DNA of 64,000 bases, from positions 222,604 through 286,603 of the forward strand of contig NZ_KN266208.1 of the NCBI RefSeq assembly GCF_000766945.1. The letters are read 5' to 3'. Shown here piece by piece: positions 35,079 through 44,767 of this stretch. This stretch comes from Cellvibrio mixtus subsp. mixtus J3-8. Its GTDB lineage: Bacteria; Pseudomonadota; Gammaproteobacteria; Pseudomonadales; Cellvibrionaceae. Each line of letters begins with the position of its first letter. Within the stretch, counting starts at the first letter, position 1. The notes beneath the pieces are model-generated. The model searched no databases. It saw only the letters and a list, made by a program, of their open reading frames with translations, and was not told the origin of the DNA. The translations under genes were made by a program, and so were the position numbers.

Positions 35079-35957
35079 ATGTCAAACCAGATTCAGACCC
35101 TGCGCGAATCTTTTTTCAATACAGTCTTCAGTTTATTGGGGCATATCGCCAATTGCGATGGTTATATTAATCGCAATGAAATAAAACGAATTGAAGTGTA
35201 TATGGAAAAAATGGATTTATCGGAAAAATGCAAACGCGAGGCACAGCATCTATTCAAAGAAGGCACCAGCCCTGCTTTTAATATTTCCGCAGTACTGAAA
35301 GAGTTTAGTAAAAAAACCACACCGAATCTTACACAGATATTACTGGTCTATCTAATCACCATGGCAAGAACAGATGGTGTGTTGGTGGATAAGGAAATGC
35401 AGGTCGTTCATAAAGTTGCAAAAGAATTGGGCTACACCAGCATCGTTTTTGATCATTTGTTGAAAATGATTTCTGCACAAGATGAGTTTGCGTCAGCGGC
35501 GCAAAAACGCGCAAACCAGCAATCTGAATTCACCCAATCGGCATCCTATCAATCGAAAGCAAGTGCTTATAGAAACTATGAAGCCCCCAAACATGAAACT
35601 TCCGGGAATGGAAAACCCGGAAGCGATGCATCAGGTAGTGGAGCAGCAAAAGATGGCTCCAAAAATGAACAGGCTAAAAGCAGTAACAATACCCACAAAA
35701 ATAATTTTTATAGCCAGGCAAAATATCGCAACCCTGCGCTGGAAGATGCCTATCAAGCCTTGGGGGTTAACTCTTCCATGACGGAGCAGGAGATACGCAG
35801 GGCTTATCAAAAGTTGGTTAGCCAGTTTCATCCGGATAAACTAACGGGGCAAGGAATGCCGCCTGATTTCATCAACGCGGCAACGGAGCGTTTCAAAAAA
35901 ATCCAGGCGGCTTATGAATTTTTGAAAAAGTATCGTTCTATTTACAGTGCAGCGTAA
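35079..35957 (+). CDS. TerB-domain protein with C-terminal J-domain, copy 2
   Basis: 292 residues from the ATG at 35079 (AAGGAAG about 9 bases upstream; the ATG at 35070 touches that site). Same architecture as the gene before it: TerB-like domain (about 5-135, LLGHIANCDGYINRNEI), linker and J-domain (about 215-290, HPDKLTGQGMPPDFINAATERFKKIQAAYEF). The linker is about 40 residues longer and rich in Ser/Gly/Asn/Lys. The two proteins are similar throughout both domains, so this is a tandem duplication with a divergent linker. About 200 bases separate them. Confidence 0.88.
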   Translation: MSNQIQTLRESFFNTVFSLLGHIANCDGYINRNEIKRIEVYMEKMDLSEKCKREAQHLFKEGTSPAFNISAVLKEFSKKTTPNLTQILLVYLITMARTDGVLVDKEMQVVHKVAKELGYTSIVFDHLLKMISAQDEFASAAQKRANQQSEFTQSASYQSKASAYRNYEAPKHETSGNGKPGSDASGSGAAKDGSKNEQAKSSNNTHKNNFYSQAKYRNPALEDAYQALGVNSSMTEQEIRRAYQKLVSQFHPDKLTGQGMPPDFINAATERFKKIQAAYEFLKKYRSIYSAA

Positions 35958-35977
35958 TTTTTGTTACATGTTGATAA

Positions 35978-36202
35978 TCAACAAGGGCAACGCGATATTT
36001 TTCCACTTTTGGCAGGATAACGCGCATTCTGGCAGTAGCGGAAATATTCCTGCTCAGTCATCGGCACAAGCTCTGGATGATGGCTTTCCATATGTGCCTT
36101 ATACGCTGAGTAATCTCCTACCCCCACCATCATGCGCGCTGTTTGTGCGGTGCGCTGGAAAATCACGGGCAAGCGCCGTAACGACTGGGATATTTTTTTC
36201 AT
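35978..36202 (-). CDS. YbdD/YjiX family small protein
   Basis: 74 residues with the family signature MMVGVGDYSAYKAHMESHHPE and MTEQEYFRYCQNARYP. It begins 2 bases after the cstA stop and is therefore co-transcribed. In E. coli ybdD follows cstA and yjiX follows btsT, and the small protein is tied to the function of the transporter. Cytoplasmic, no membrane segment. Confidence 0.93.
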   Translation of the reverse strand: MKKISQSLRRLPVIFQRTAQTARMMVGVGDYSAYKAHMESHHPELVPMTEQEYFRYCQNARYPAKSGKISRCPC

Positions 36203-36203
36203 A

Positions 36204-38261
36204 TTAATTTACCGCACTCGCTGCATCTGCTTGTGGTGAAGCCGGGTTTTGAATTTTGCTTGCCTGAATAATTGCGCGAATTGCAAAACCCAGAATTACC
36301 AATACCACAGAAATAAAAATGCCCGCCATTACCGCATCTACATAATCGTTAAATACCACTTTTTCCATTTGTTCCATGGTTTTGGTCGGCGCCAGTATTT
36401 TGCCTTGTGCAATTGCATCGGAAAATTTTTGTGCGTGGGACAAGAACCCGATAGCAGGATCAGGTGAAAATAATTTTTGCCATCCCGCCGTTAAGGTTAC
36501 GATTAAAATCCACACTGCTGGAATAATAGTGATCCATGCAAATTGTTTTTTCTGCATGCGAAATAAAATCACAGTCGCCAACATCAACGCCATGCCCGCG
36601 AGCATTTGGTTGGCAATACCGAACAGCGCCCACAAGCTATTGATGCCGCCAAATGGATCTGTCACACCCGCGTATAAAAACCAGCCCCAGCCTGCCGCGG
36701 CAATGCCGGTGGCAACGATATTTGCAGCCCAGGATTCAGTGTTACCCAATGCCGGAGAAATATTGCCGAGCAAATCCTGGATCAGGAAACGGCATACACG
36801 GGTACCCGCATCAAGCGTGGTTAAAATAAATAATGCTTCGAACAAAATTGCGAAGTGATACCAGAATGCCATGAATGCGGAACCGCCGATAAAATCGGAA
36901 AGGATTTTCGCCATACCCACGGCAAATGTTGGAGCACCGCCGGTGCGCGATAAAATAGAGGCCTCACCAACATCATTCGCCATTTGTGTGAGAGCTTCCG
37001 GTGTTACTACAAATCCCCACGTGGAAATAGTATGTGCCGCTTGTTCTACCGTGGTGCCAATGACAGCAGCAGAGCTGTTGAGTGCAAAATAAATTCCCGG
37101 ATCAAGCACCGCCGCCGCAACCAACGCCATGATGGCGACAAAGGACTCCATCAACATAGCGCCGTAACCAATCGGAATAATATGCGATTCCTGCGCGATC
37201 ATTTTTGGTGTGGTGCCCGACGCAACCAATGCGTGAAAACCACTCACTGCACCGCAGGCAATAGTGATAAATAAAAACGGAAAAAGTGAGCCGGCAAACA
37301 CCGGGCCAGTGCCATCAATAAAGGGAGTAATCGCTGGCATTTTTAATGGCGGGGCGACAATTAAAATACCAATCGCCAATAACACGATGGTGCCGATTTT
37401 TAAAAAGGTGGAAAGATAATCGCGCGGCGCTAACAACAACCACACCGGCAAAGCCGCCGCGATAAAACCGTAAATAATTAATCCCAGTGCAAGGGTTTCA
37501 GCATCAAGCGAAAATACTTTGCCCCAGTACGGATGTTGCGCAACTTCGCTACCGTAGGCTAATGCGGCCATCAGCAGCACAAAACCGATCAGTGAAATTT
37601 CCAGCACGCGGCCAGGGCGAAACCAGCGCGAATAAATTCCCATAAATATCGCGATGGGAACCGTCGCTAATAATGTGAACACGCCCCAGGGGCTGGCGAC
37701 TAATGCTTTCACCACAACCATGCCCAATACGGCGAGCAGAATTACAATAATTGCCAGTATGCCGACCATCCCGACAAAGCCGGCAAAATTGCCCATTTCC
37801 ATGCGCATCATTTCGCCGAGCGAACGGCCGTCGCGCCGGGTGGATGCAAATAAAATCATCGCATCCTGAACAGCGCCGGCAAAAATAACACCGAATAAAA
37901 TCCACAAGGTGCCCGGCAAGTAACCCATCTGCGCAGCGAGAATTGGCCCCACCAATGGACCGGCACCGGCAATAGCGGCGAAGTGATGGCCAAATAAAAC
38001 CCATTTGTGTGTGGGCACATAATCCAGGCCATCATTGCGCTGCTGTGCGGGAGTCGGGCGGCTATCGCTCAACTCCATCACCCGCACACCGATATAGCGC
38101 GCGTAAAAACGATAAGCAATGACGTAAACCGAAAGCGATGCAACCACCAACCAAAGCGCATTCACCGATTCACCGCGCTGTAATGCCAACACTGCAAACG
38201 CACTAACACCGGCAATAGTGACACTGCCCCAGAGTAAAAAATCACGAACCAGTTTTTTCAT
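36204..38261 (-). CDS. cstA: CstA/BtsT-type carbon starvation (pyruvate/peptide) transporter
   Basis: 685 residues with about 16-18 membrane segments. CstA signatures: HKWVLFGHHFAAIAGAGPLVGPILAAQMGYLPG near residues 87-120, and DAMILFASTRRDGRSLGEM. E. coli CstA and BtsT import pyruvate, and CstA also peptides, when carbon is short; which substrate applies here is not readable. The small ybdD-type gene follows directly. No CRP site was identified with confidence upstream. Confidence 0.93.
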   Translation of the reverse strand: MKKLVRDFLLWGSVTIAGVSAFAVLALQRGESVNALWLVVASLSVYVIAYRFYARYIGVRVMELSDSRPTPAQQRNDGLDYVPTHKWVLFGHHFAAIAGAGPLVGPILAAQMGYLPGTLWILFGVIFAGAVQDAMILFASTRRDGRSLGEMMRMEMGNFAGFVGMVGILAIIVILLAVLGMVVVKALVASPWGVFTLLATVPIAIFMGIYSRWFRPGRVLEISLIGFVLLMAALAYGSEVAQHPYWGKVFSLDAETLALGLIIYGFIAAALPVWLLLAPRDYLSTFLKIGTIVLLAIGILIVAPPLKMPAITPFIDGTGPVFAGSLFPFLFITIACGAVSGFHALVASGTTPKMIAQESHIIPIGYGAMLMESFVAIMALVAAAVLDPGIYFALNSSAAVIGTTVEQAAHTISTWGFVVTPEALTQMANDVGEASILSRTGGAPTFAVGMAKILSDFIGGSAFMAFWYHFAILFEALFILTTLDAGTRVCRFLIQDLLGNISPALGNTESWAANIVATGIAAAGWGWFLYAGVTDPFGGINSLWALFGIANQMLAGMALMLATVILFRMQKKQFAWITIIPAVWILIVTLTAGWQKLFSPDPAIGFLSHAQKFSDAIAQGKILAPTKTMEQMEKVVFNDYVDAVMAGIFISVVLVILGFAIRAIIQASKIQNPASPQADAASAVN

Positions 38262-38313
38262 TTTTTATCGTACTTGTAACAGTTAAAGAGCGAACGATGA
38301 TGACATCACAGGA

Positions 38314-39771
38314 TTAAAGCGGTGTGGGGCGGCGCGCACTGTAAACGAAATACACCACAATACCTATCGCCATCCACACCCCGAGGCGAATCCAGGTATC
38401 CAATGGCAACCCCAACATCAAACCGAATGCGGACAACGCACCCGCAGGTGCAATAAACCAGATCAGTGGTGTACGGAAAGGGCGATGCATATCGGGACGG
38501 GTTTTGCGCAATGCCAACACACCGAGGCATACAATCACAAACGCAAACAGAGTGCCGATACTCACTAATTCACCTACCAATCCCATTGGCATTAAACCGG
38601 CAAGCAACGCCACTAAAACACCGGTAATCAAAGTGGTTTTAAACGGTGTGCGAAAACGTTGATGCACATCGGAAAACATTGTGGGCAACATGCCGTCGCG
38701 CGACATCGAATAAAAAATTCGCGCCTGGGCTAATAGCAACACCAACACAACCGTTGTTAAACCGGCAATCGCGCCGAGCTTGACGAGTGGCGCTAACCAG
38801 TTCATGCCGAGCGTATCAATAGCGATGGCAATGGGATCGGGAACATTGAGTTTGTCGTAGGGAACCAAACCGGTAAGAACGTAGGCAACCAACGCGTAAA
38901 GCACTGAACAAATCAGCAGCGAACCGATAATCCCGCGCGGCATATCGCGCTGTGGATTTTTAGCCTCTTGCGCCGCGCAAGACACAGCATCAAAACCAAT
39001 GTAGGCAAAAAACACTACACCGGCACCGGTCAGTACACCGCCCCAACCGAAATTTCCGAAGCTGTCTTCCGGTGGAACAAAACTGCCTTCAGGGTTGGCG
39101 GCGGTTATCCAGTTGGCGTGATCGACGGCACTCCAGCCTAATGCGATAAACAATAAAACCACAGCCAATTTCACGGCAACGATAACAGCATTTACCTGCG
39201 CCGACTCGCGCGTACCTATTGCCAACAGCCAGGAAGTGACCAACACAATCAACACTGCGGGTAAATTCACGATATTGCCAGTTGAGATCCATTCGCCCGT
39301 CGCGGCATTAAATGACCAGGGCCCCTGGGTTAATACAGCAGGAATATAAATACCAAGGTTTTTAAGGAAGGAAACAACATAACCGGACCAGCCAATCGCC
39401 ACTGTTGTGGCCCCTAACGCATATTCCAGGATCAAGTCCCAACCGATAATCCACGCGATAAATTGGCCGAGTGATGCATACGCGTAAGTGTAAGCCGAGC
39501 CGGCAACAGGAACAGAAGACGCCAATTCGGCATAACACAAACCGGCGAACACACACACAATCGCGCCGGCGATAAAGGATAAAACCACTGCTGGTCCCGC
39601 ATTATTTGCGGCGGCATGGCCACTCAACACAAAAATACCCGCACCGATAATACAACCTATGCCCAGGGCAATCAGGTTCCAGACGCCGAGGCTGCGCTTC
39701 AAGCCACGTTCATTCCCATCAACTTCAGCTCGTAACAGCTCTACCGATTTGCACGCCCACATTTTATTCAT
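38314..39771 (-). CDS. APC-family amino-acid permease (CAT/YfnA type)
   Basis: 485 residues from the ATG at 39771, which has GAGG 7 bases upstream; ATG codons at 39807 and 39849 lie in frame but lack a site. There are about 12 membrane segments. The APC motif [17 protein letters not shown] in helix 1 and [20 protein letters not shown] in helices 2-3 are clear, and [20 protein letters not shown] marks the cationic amino-acid transporter (CAT) branch. The amino acid carried is unknown. Same strand as cstA, with 52 bases between; co-transcription is possible but unproven. Confidence 0.92.
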   Translation of the reverse strand: MNKMWACKSVELLRAEVDGNERGLKRSLGVWNLIALGIGCIIGAGIFVLSGHAAANNAGPAVVLSFIAGAIVCVFAGLCYAELASSVPVAGSAYTYAYASLGQFIAWIIGWDLILEYALGATTVAIGWSGYVVSFLKNLGIYIPAVLTQGPWSFNAATGEWISTGNIVNLPAVLIVLVTSWLLAIGTRESAQVNAVIVAVKLAVVLLFIALGWSAVDHANWITAANPEGSFVPPEDSFGNFGWGGVLTGAGVVFFAYIGFDAVSCAAQEAKNPQRDMPRGIIGSLLICSVLYALVAYVLTGLVPYDKLNVPDPIAIAIDTLGMNWLAPLVKLGAIAGLTTVVLVLLLAQARIFYSMSRDGMLPTMFSDVHQRFRTPFKTTLITGVLVALLAGLMPMGLVGELVSIGTLFAFVIVCLGVLALRKTRPDMHRPFRTPLIWFIAPAGALSAFGLMLGLPLDTWIRLGVWMAIGIVVYFVYSARRPTPL

Positions 39772-40232
39772 AGATTGCCTCGACAAGGTGTCGTTGATAC
39801 TTTTCATTGATAGAAACAGAAAGAATTCACATCCGTTGTTGTCATGCAAAAAGCTTGCTGGTGTTTTTAGCGTGTACCTACGGGCGCAACATCATTCATG
39901 CACTGGCAAAAATGCGTCGAACTTTTTATAACGGAACAGCGTATAACGGATCAGCAAACGGATAACTGCACTGGTTAAGTGCAAAAATGAATTCCCACTG
40001 TTATTCAAAAAGTACTTATTTTTATTGCTCAAGCTACAACTAATCAGCTTCCAAACGAATCGCCCGCTGCGCTATTTATTACCGAATGTATATCGGATTA
40101 TTGATGCGACACGCGGGATGTAGATCGGCGAGGATTATAAGCAAGCTTCAAAACCACAACAACAAGGCGAGTCATTGCGGCAGGAAGTCGTGAAAGAAGA
40201 GTGTATTTTTCGAATAGCAACTGTTGGAAAAG
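39772..40232. other. Intergenic region without a supported gene
   Basis: About 460 bases upstream of the permease gene and downstream of the GNAT gene. It has short direct repeats of the AACGGAT.AGC type near 39930-39965 and no gene, RNA or clear terminator that I can support. Confidence 0.5.
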
Positions 40233-40745
40233 TTACAGATCTACCCGCATGACGTTCACCTGGCGACCGCCAAGGCGTGTGCGGCGAATAATTTCCCAGC
40301 CGCGTTTTTGATAGTAATCCGTGTAATCAGTAGCGGATAACCAGAGTTCGGTTAATCCCAAATCACGGACATAGTGTTTTGCTGCATCGATTAATGCCGA
40401 GCCAATACCTTGCCGGCGATATTGTTCAGGTACATATAAGTTGCTCAACCACACCGGTGTTTCAGTGGACACTTTGGGCATGCGCTCGCTGCTGCGGTAG
40501 GTGTAATTAACAAGGCTGACGCAACCGACCAATTCATCGCGCTGCAAGATAATCAGGGTTTTTGGTAGCAGCTGTTCTTTAACATGCAGGACCAACCGCT
40601 GCTGGCGCAATGCGAGAGTCGATTTAAGCCCCTGGCGCTCACATTCTTTATGATGCCAATAGGCAACTTGCGCAAAAAAATCGGGGCGATTTTCCAACAG
40701 GGCGATTTGTAATTCGGGGGACTTTCTTACCGCAGGTGATTTCAC
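40233..40745 (-). CDS. GNAT family N-acetyltransferase
   Basis: 170 residues starting at a GTG (the overlapping ATG is out of frame). The acetyl-CoA loop is QYRRQGIGSALIDAAKHYV (about 111-129), preceded by the strand WLSNLYV and followed by LWLSATDYTDYYQKRGWEII. The sequence is complete for the fold. The substrate is unknown. Confidence 0.85.
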   Translation of the reverse strand: MKSPAVRKSPELQIALLENRPDFFAQVAYWHHKECERQGLKSTLALRQQRLVLHVKEQLLPKTLIILQRDELVGCVSLVNYTYRSSERMPKVSTETPVWLSNLYVPEQYRRQGIGSALIDAAKHYVRDLGLTELWLSATDYTDYYQKRGWEIIRRTRLGGRQVNVMRVDL

Positions 40746-40825
40746 ATTAGCAACTTAATTTGTAAAAGAGGGATTGGCTTTACTCTAGCCCAGAATCCTG
40801 AACCGGTTTTCATCACCAGAATGTA

Positions 40826-40852
40826 AAAACTCCCGGCCAGCGGGAGTTTTTT
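40826..40852. terminator. Terminator downstream of lipA
   Basis: AAAACTCCCG (40826-40835) and CGGGAGTTTT (40841-40850) around a 5-base loop, with A and T runs on both sides. It lies 23 bases after the lipA stop. Confidence 0.92.
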
Positions 40853-40874
40853 GGTACCGCTACAACGAAAAAGG

Positions 40875-41909
40875 TCAGGCTTTTTTGGCTTCGCCGAACC
40901 ACTTTACATCTTCGCCATGGGCTTGCTTATCGGCGTGGTACGACGACCTTACCAATGGACCGCACGCAGCGTGTTTAAATCCCATTTCTTCAGCAAGTTT
41001 TGTGTATTCCGCAAACTCATCGGGATGAACATAGCGTGCAACCGGGATGTGATCTTTGGACGGCTGCAAATATTGGCCAATGGTGAGCATGTCGATATCG
41101 TGCTCACGCATATGCTTCATCACTTCGATAATTTCTTCTTTGGTTTCGCCAAGGCCAACCATCAAACCGGATTTGGTCAATACATCCGGACGACGCGCCT
41201 TATATTGCTTGAGCAATTCGAGCGACCAGTTGTAGTTCGCGCCGGGGCGCGCCTGGCGATATAAACGCGAAACGGTTTCCATATTGTGGTTGAACACATC
41301 AGGCGCTTCTTTTTCGAGGATATCCAACGCAATTTCCATACGGCCACGGAAGTCCGGCACCAATACTTCTACTTGCAAGTTCGGGCTGTGGGCGCGGGCT
41401 TCGCGGATGCAATCGGCAAAATGCTGGGCTCCGCCATCGCGCAGGTCATCGCGGTCAACCGAGGTAATCACCACATATTTCAAGCGCATTTCCGCGATGG
41501 CTTCGGCGAGCTGGCGCGGCTCGTTCACATCCAGCGGATTGGGCTTGCCATGGCCCACATCGCAGAAGGGGCAGCGACGGGTACAGATATCGCCCATGAT
41601 CATAAAAGTTGCGGTACCGCCACTAAAACATTCCCCCAGATTCGGGCAATTGGCTTCTTCACACACGGATGAAAGCTTGTTTTTGCGCAGGATGGTTTTG
41701 ATGCGCTCGACTTCCGGAGAAGCGGGAATTCGGACGCGAATCCAGTCGGGTTTACGCGGGATATCCTCACGGTCACTGGCAATCACTTTTACCGGAATAC
41801 GCTCAACCTTATCGGCATCGCGCAATTTCTCGCCCTGTTTATGGCGTTCGGTGCGTTTGACCGGTTGAAGTTCAGGGACGAAGGTGGCTACGGGAGGAAG
41901 ATCTGACAT
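40875..41909 (-). CDS. lipA: Lipoyl synthase LipA
   Basis: 344 residues. A radical-SAM enzyme that inserts two sulfurs into octanoyl groups on lipoate-dependent enzymes. The auxiliary cluster cysteines are C83, C88 and C94 ([14 protein letters not shown]), and the radical-SAM CxxxCxxC is C109, C113, C116 (ICTRRCPFC). The C-terminal RSSYHAD with the cluster-binding Ser is present. It lies 15 bases after lipB, whose octanoyl transfer precedes this step. Confidence 0.98.
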   Translation of the reverse strand: MSDLPPVATFVPELQPVKRTERHKQGEKLRDADKVERIPVKVIASDREDIPRKPDWIRVRIPASPEVERIKTILRKNKLSSVCEEANCPNLGECFSGGTATFMIMGDICTRRCPFCDVGHGKPNPLDVNEPRQLAEAIAEMRLKYVVITSVDRDDLRDGGAQHFADCIREARAHSPNLQVEVLVPDFRGRMEIALDILEKEAPDVFNHNMETVSRLYRQARPGANYNWSLELLKQYKARRPDVLTKSGLMVGLGETKEEIIEVMKHMREHDIDMLTIGQYLQPSKDHIPVARYVHPDEFAEYTKLAEEMGFKHAACGPLVRSSYHADKQAHGEDVKWFGEAKKA

Positions 41910-41924
41910 AAGAATCTCGTGACG

Positions 41925-42572
41925 TTAATCTACGGCGCGCATTGTACAGGTTTCGTAACCCAATTTCCCCGCCAATTCGGTAACAAGTTGCTGTTGCACC
42001 TGCACCAACGCGGGACATTCGGGAATAAGGTCGCGCATCCGGGTCATCGCCAGGCCCTGATAACCACAGGGATTGATGCGCAGGAAGGGCGCCAGATCCA
42101 TGTCCACATTCAAGGCCAGCCCGTGGAAACTGCATCCGCGGCGAACACGCAGGCCGAGCGAGGCGATCTTGTTGCCATTGACGTAAACACCGGGCGCATC
42201 AGGCCTGGCGGCAGACTCGATCCCGTAATGGGCCAATGTGGCTACAATCGTTTGCTCCAGCGCGGTAACCAGATCGCGCACACCGATTTTCAAGCGGCGC
42301 AAATCCAGCAATGGATAAGCCACCAGTTGGCCGGGGCCATGGTAAGTCACCTGGCCGCCGCGATCAGTCTGTACTACCGGAATATCACCGGGGAACAGCA
42401 GATGCTCCGCCTTGCCGGCTTGCCCCTGGGTAAATACCGGGGGATGCTCCACCAGCCAGAGCTGGTCGATGGTATCGGGCGTGCGTTGGCTGGTGAAATC
42501 GCTCATCGCCTGCCAGATACTGGCGTAATCGCGCTGGCCGAGGTTGATAACCTCCAGGGTCAGACCGCTCAA
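41925..42572 (-). CDS. lipB: Octanoyltransferase LipB
   Basis: 215 residues. Transfers octanoate from acyl carrier protein to lipoyl domains. The catalytic Lys lies in [17 protein letters not shown] and the Cys in [24 protein letters not shown] and the [14 protein letters not shown] block are conserved. The start is a TTG at 42572: an in-frame TGA lies only two codons upstream, and the preceding gene's TGA ends 1 base before it, so translation is coupled to the DUF493 gene. Confidence 0.97.
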   Translation of the reverse strand: MSGLTLEVINLGQRDYASIWQAMSDFTSQRTPDTIDQLWLVEHPPVFTQGQAGKAEHLLFPGDIPVVQTDRGGQVTYHGPGQLVAYPLLDLRRLKIGVRDLVTALEQTIVATLAHYGIESAARPDAPGVYVNGNKIASLGLRVRRGCSFHGLALNVDMDLAPFLRINPCGYQGLAMTRMRDLIPECPALVQVQQQLVTELAGKLGYETCTMRAVD

Positions 42573-42573
42573 A

Positions 42574-42846
42574 TCACATCACCATCTTGATGCTGCGATT
42601 GAGGCGCAGATCATTATGGATAGCCGTGAGCTGCTCGACACCGGTCGCCGTAATCCAGACCGTCACCGAGTTAAAGCTGCCCTTGCTACTTTCCTTAACC
42701 GTAATCCGGGTTTGGTCAAACCCCGGTGCATGGCGCTCCATAATCTCCACCACATAGCTATGCAGCTCAGGGCCGGCATCGCCGAGTATCTTGATAGGGT
42801 AGTTTTCACAGGGGAATTCAATTTTGGGGGGTTCTTGCTGGGCCAT
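42574..42846 (-). CDS. DUF493 (YbeD) family protein
   Basis: 90 residues from the ATG at 42846 ([20 protein letters not shown]); the upstream open frame is not homologous. The family core FPC.YPIKI.G..........I......F......V..S..G.F.S.TV.I.A is readable throughout. In E. coli ybeD lies between dacA and lipB; it is a small ACT-like fold protein of unknown function. Here it heads the DUF493-lipB-lipA operon, with dacA about 17 kb away. Confidence 0.93.
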   Translation of the reverse strand: MAQQEPPKIEFPCENYPIKILGDAGPELHSYVVEIMERHAPGFDQTRITVKESSKGSFNSVTVWITATGVEQLTAIHNDLRLNRSIKMVM

Positions 42847-43068
42847 ATCGATAAACCTGAATGCGAGGGGACGAATTATAACGCCTAGATGGGGGCAAAA
42901 TCGCCATGCACAAGGCAAAAAGCCTGGCGCCTGGCTATTCAGCAAATGCCATATCCGCTATTCTCGCCCCTTCATTTGGGAACACCAACAATAATTTACA
43001 CGACATTAATCCCACGGCGAGAGCGCTGCTTTGGTAGCGATAGCCCCACTCCAGGCAAGGAAAAGGTT

Positions 43069-43746
43069 TTGTTACTCGATACCCGTCAATCATTGGAAAC
43101 TCCCGAAGGTGCCCTGCTTCCGCTAACTCCGGCGGGCTTCGGCGTGCGCGCACTGGCGCAGATACTGGATATCCTCATTCGCTTCGGCATTACCACGGTT
43201 ATCTTTATTGTCTTGTCCCTGCTTGGTCGCATGGGTATCGGGCTCGCACTAATCCTCACATTCCTGCTCGAATGGTTTTATCCGGTGTTTTTTGAAATCG
43301 CCCGCAATGGCCGCACCCCCGGTAAAAAATGGATGGGGATTCGGGTAGTCAATGACGATGGCACACCTATAACCTTCGGCCCATCACTATTGCGCAATTT
43401 ATTGCGCGTGGTTGACTTTCTACCCATGGCCTACCTCACCGGTATAGTTGCCAGCCTGTGCAATCGCCAGTTCAAACGCCTGGGCGATTTAGCGGCGGGC
43501 AGCATGGTGATTTACGACGCTCCGCCCCTGGCCGAGCCGAGCTTTGCAGTGCGCGGCCAATTGCCAGTGCCCGCGGGTTTTTCTACCGATGAGCAGCGCG
43601 CATTACTCGCATTTGCCGAGCGCAGTAACTATTTATCCGCCGAGCGCCAAAGTGAACTGGCGACCATTCTCCAACCCGTGATCCACGCCAAAGATCCGGT
43701 GATCGCGATTAAGCAAATGGCCAACACTATGGTTGGCAAGCAGTAA
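43069..43746 (+). CDS. RDD family membrane protein
   Basis: About 225 residues from a TTG at 43069, which has AAGGA 7 bases upstream and yields the typical N-terminus (LDTRQSLETPEGALLPLTPAGFGVRALAQILDILI with the RDD Arg/Asp positions). An in-frame ATG at 42889 would overlap the DUF493 promoter and add unrelated sequence. Two or three membrane segments lie between about 25 and 145, including NGRTPGKKWMGIRV. The function of RDD proteins is largely unknown; some transport ions. First gene of the RDD-SpoIIM-DUF4129-DUF4350-MoxR-DUF58 run. Confidence 0.88.
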   Translation: MLLDTRQSLETPEGALLPLTPAGFGVRALAQILDILIRFGITTVIFIVLSLLGRMGIGLALILTFLLEWFYPVFFEIARNGRTPGKKWMGIRVVNDDGTPITFGPSLLRNLLRVVDFLPMAYLTGIVASLCNRQFKRLGDLAAGSMVIYDAPPLAEPSFAVRGQLPVPAGFSTDEQRALLAFAERSNYLSAERQSELATILQPVIHAKDPVIAIKQMANTMVGKQ

Positions 43747-43762
43747 GAGCCAAATAAAAACA

Positions 43763-44767
43763 ATGAAACAAGGACAATTCGAACAACTCTACCAACCGCT
43801 GTGGCAAGTGCTGGAAATGCAAATTGTCGAGCTGGAAAAATCCGGGGGCCAATTAACCGGTGATGAACTGGCAAGTTTTGCCAGCCGCTATCGCCGCCTG
43901 TGCCATTTCCACGCACTTGCGCGTGATCGCCATTATTCGAGCCATCTGGTCGATAAACTCGGTGATTTGGTCGTGCGTGGCCATCAGCAACTTTATCGCC
44001 GCAAGCAGCCATTTTTTCAGCAATTCATCAGTTTTATTGTGGCGGGATTTCCACGTTTGGTGCGCGAACAACACGCTTACATCTGGTGGGCAACCGCATT
44101 ATTGTACGTGCCGGGATTATTAATTTATGTCACCATTTTGTGGCAACCGGATCTGGTTTACACCGTCACCTCGCCCGACCAGGTAAGCAGCTTTGAAGAA
44201 ATGTATGACCCCGCCAATCGCACCCTGGGGGCAGCGCGGGAGTCCGATACCAATGTGCAAATGTTTGGTTACTACATCAGTAACAATATTGGAGTAAGTT
44301 TTCGCACCTTTGCATCCGGTATTTTATTTGGTGTTGGTTCGATTTTCTTTTTAGTGTTTAACGGCTTATTGATGGGTGCCGTTGCCGGCCACTTAACCAA
44401 CGCGCAATTTACCGAAACATTTTTTTCATTTGTTGTAGGCCACGGCAGTTTTGAATTAACGGCGATTTGCATTTCCGGCGCGGCAGGCTTGAAACTCGGT
44501 TATGCGTTGCTTGCGCCCGGAAATGTCACGCGCGTTGAATCACTCAAGCGCGCCAGTGCGATAGCGATCAAGCTGGTGTACGGCGTGATCATTATGCTGG
44601 TCATCGCCGCATTTATCGAAGCATTCTGGTCTTCCAATAATATTCTGATGCCCTGGCAAAAATATTTGGTGGGCGGTTTTTTATGGGCGCTGGTCATTGG
44701 CTATCTGGTATTTAGCGGGCGGCAATTACGTGGCGAAACAGCTAGCGTCGAACGAGGTCCAGTATGA
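43763..44767 (+). CDS. SpoIIM-like (DUF95) membrane protein
   Basis: 334 residues from the ATG at 43763, 16 bases after the RDD gene stop. A soluble N-terminal helical region (about 1-100) is followed by five or so membrane segments with the family motifs FRTFASGILFGVGSIFFLVFNGL and GHGSFELTAICISGAAGLKLG. In this MoxR-type cluster the protein is not linked to sporulation. The stop overlaps the next ATG (ATGA). Confidence 0.92.
   Translation: MKQGQFEQLYQPLWQVLEMQIVELEKSGGQLTGDELASFASRYRRLCHFHALARDRHYSSHLVDKLGDLVVRGHQQLYRRKQPFFQQFISFIVAGFPRLVREQHAYIWWATALLYVPGLLIYVTILWQPDLVYTVTSPDQVSSFEEMYDPANRTLGAARESDTNVQMFGYYISNNIGVSFRTFASGILFGVGSIFFLVFNGLLMGAVAGHLTNAQFTETFFSFVVGHGSFELTAICISGAAGLKLGYALLAPGNVTRVESLKRASAIAIKLVYGVIIMLVIAAFIEAFWSSNNILMPWQKYLVGGFLWALVIGYLVFSGRQLRGETASVERGPV

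Noticed and set aside
43733-43762. Earlier in-frame start (ATG at 43733) for the SpoIIM-like protein
   Set aside because: It overlaps the end of the RDD gene, and adds ten non-homologous residues; the ATG at 43763 gives the family N-terminus.
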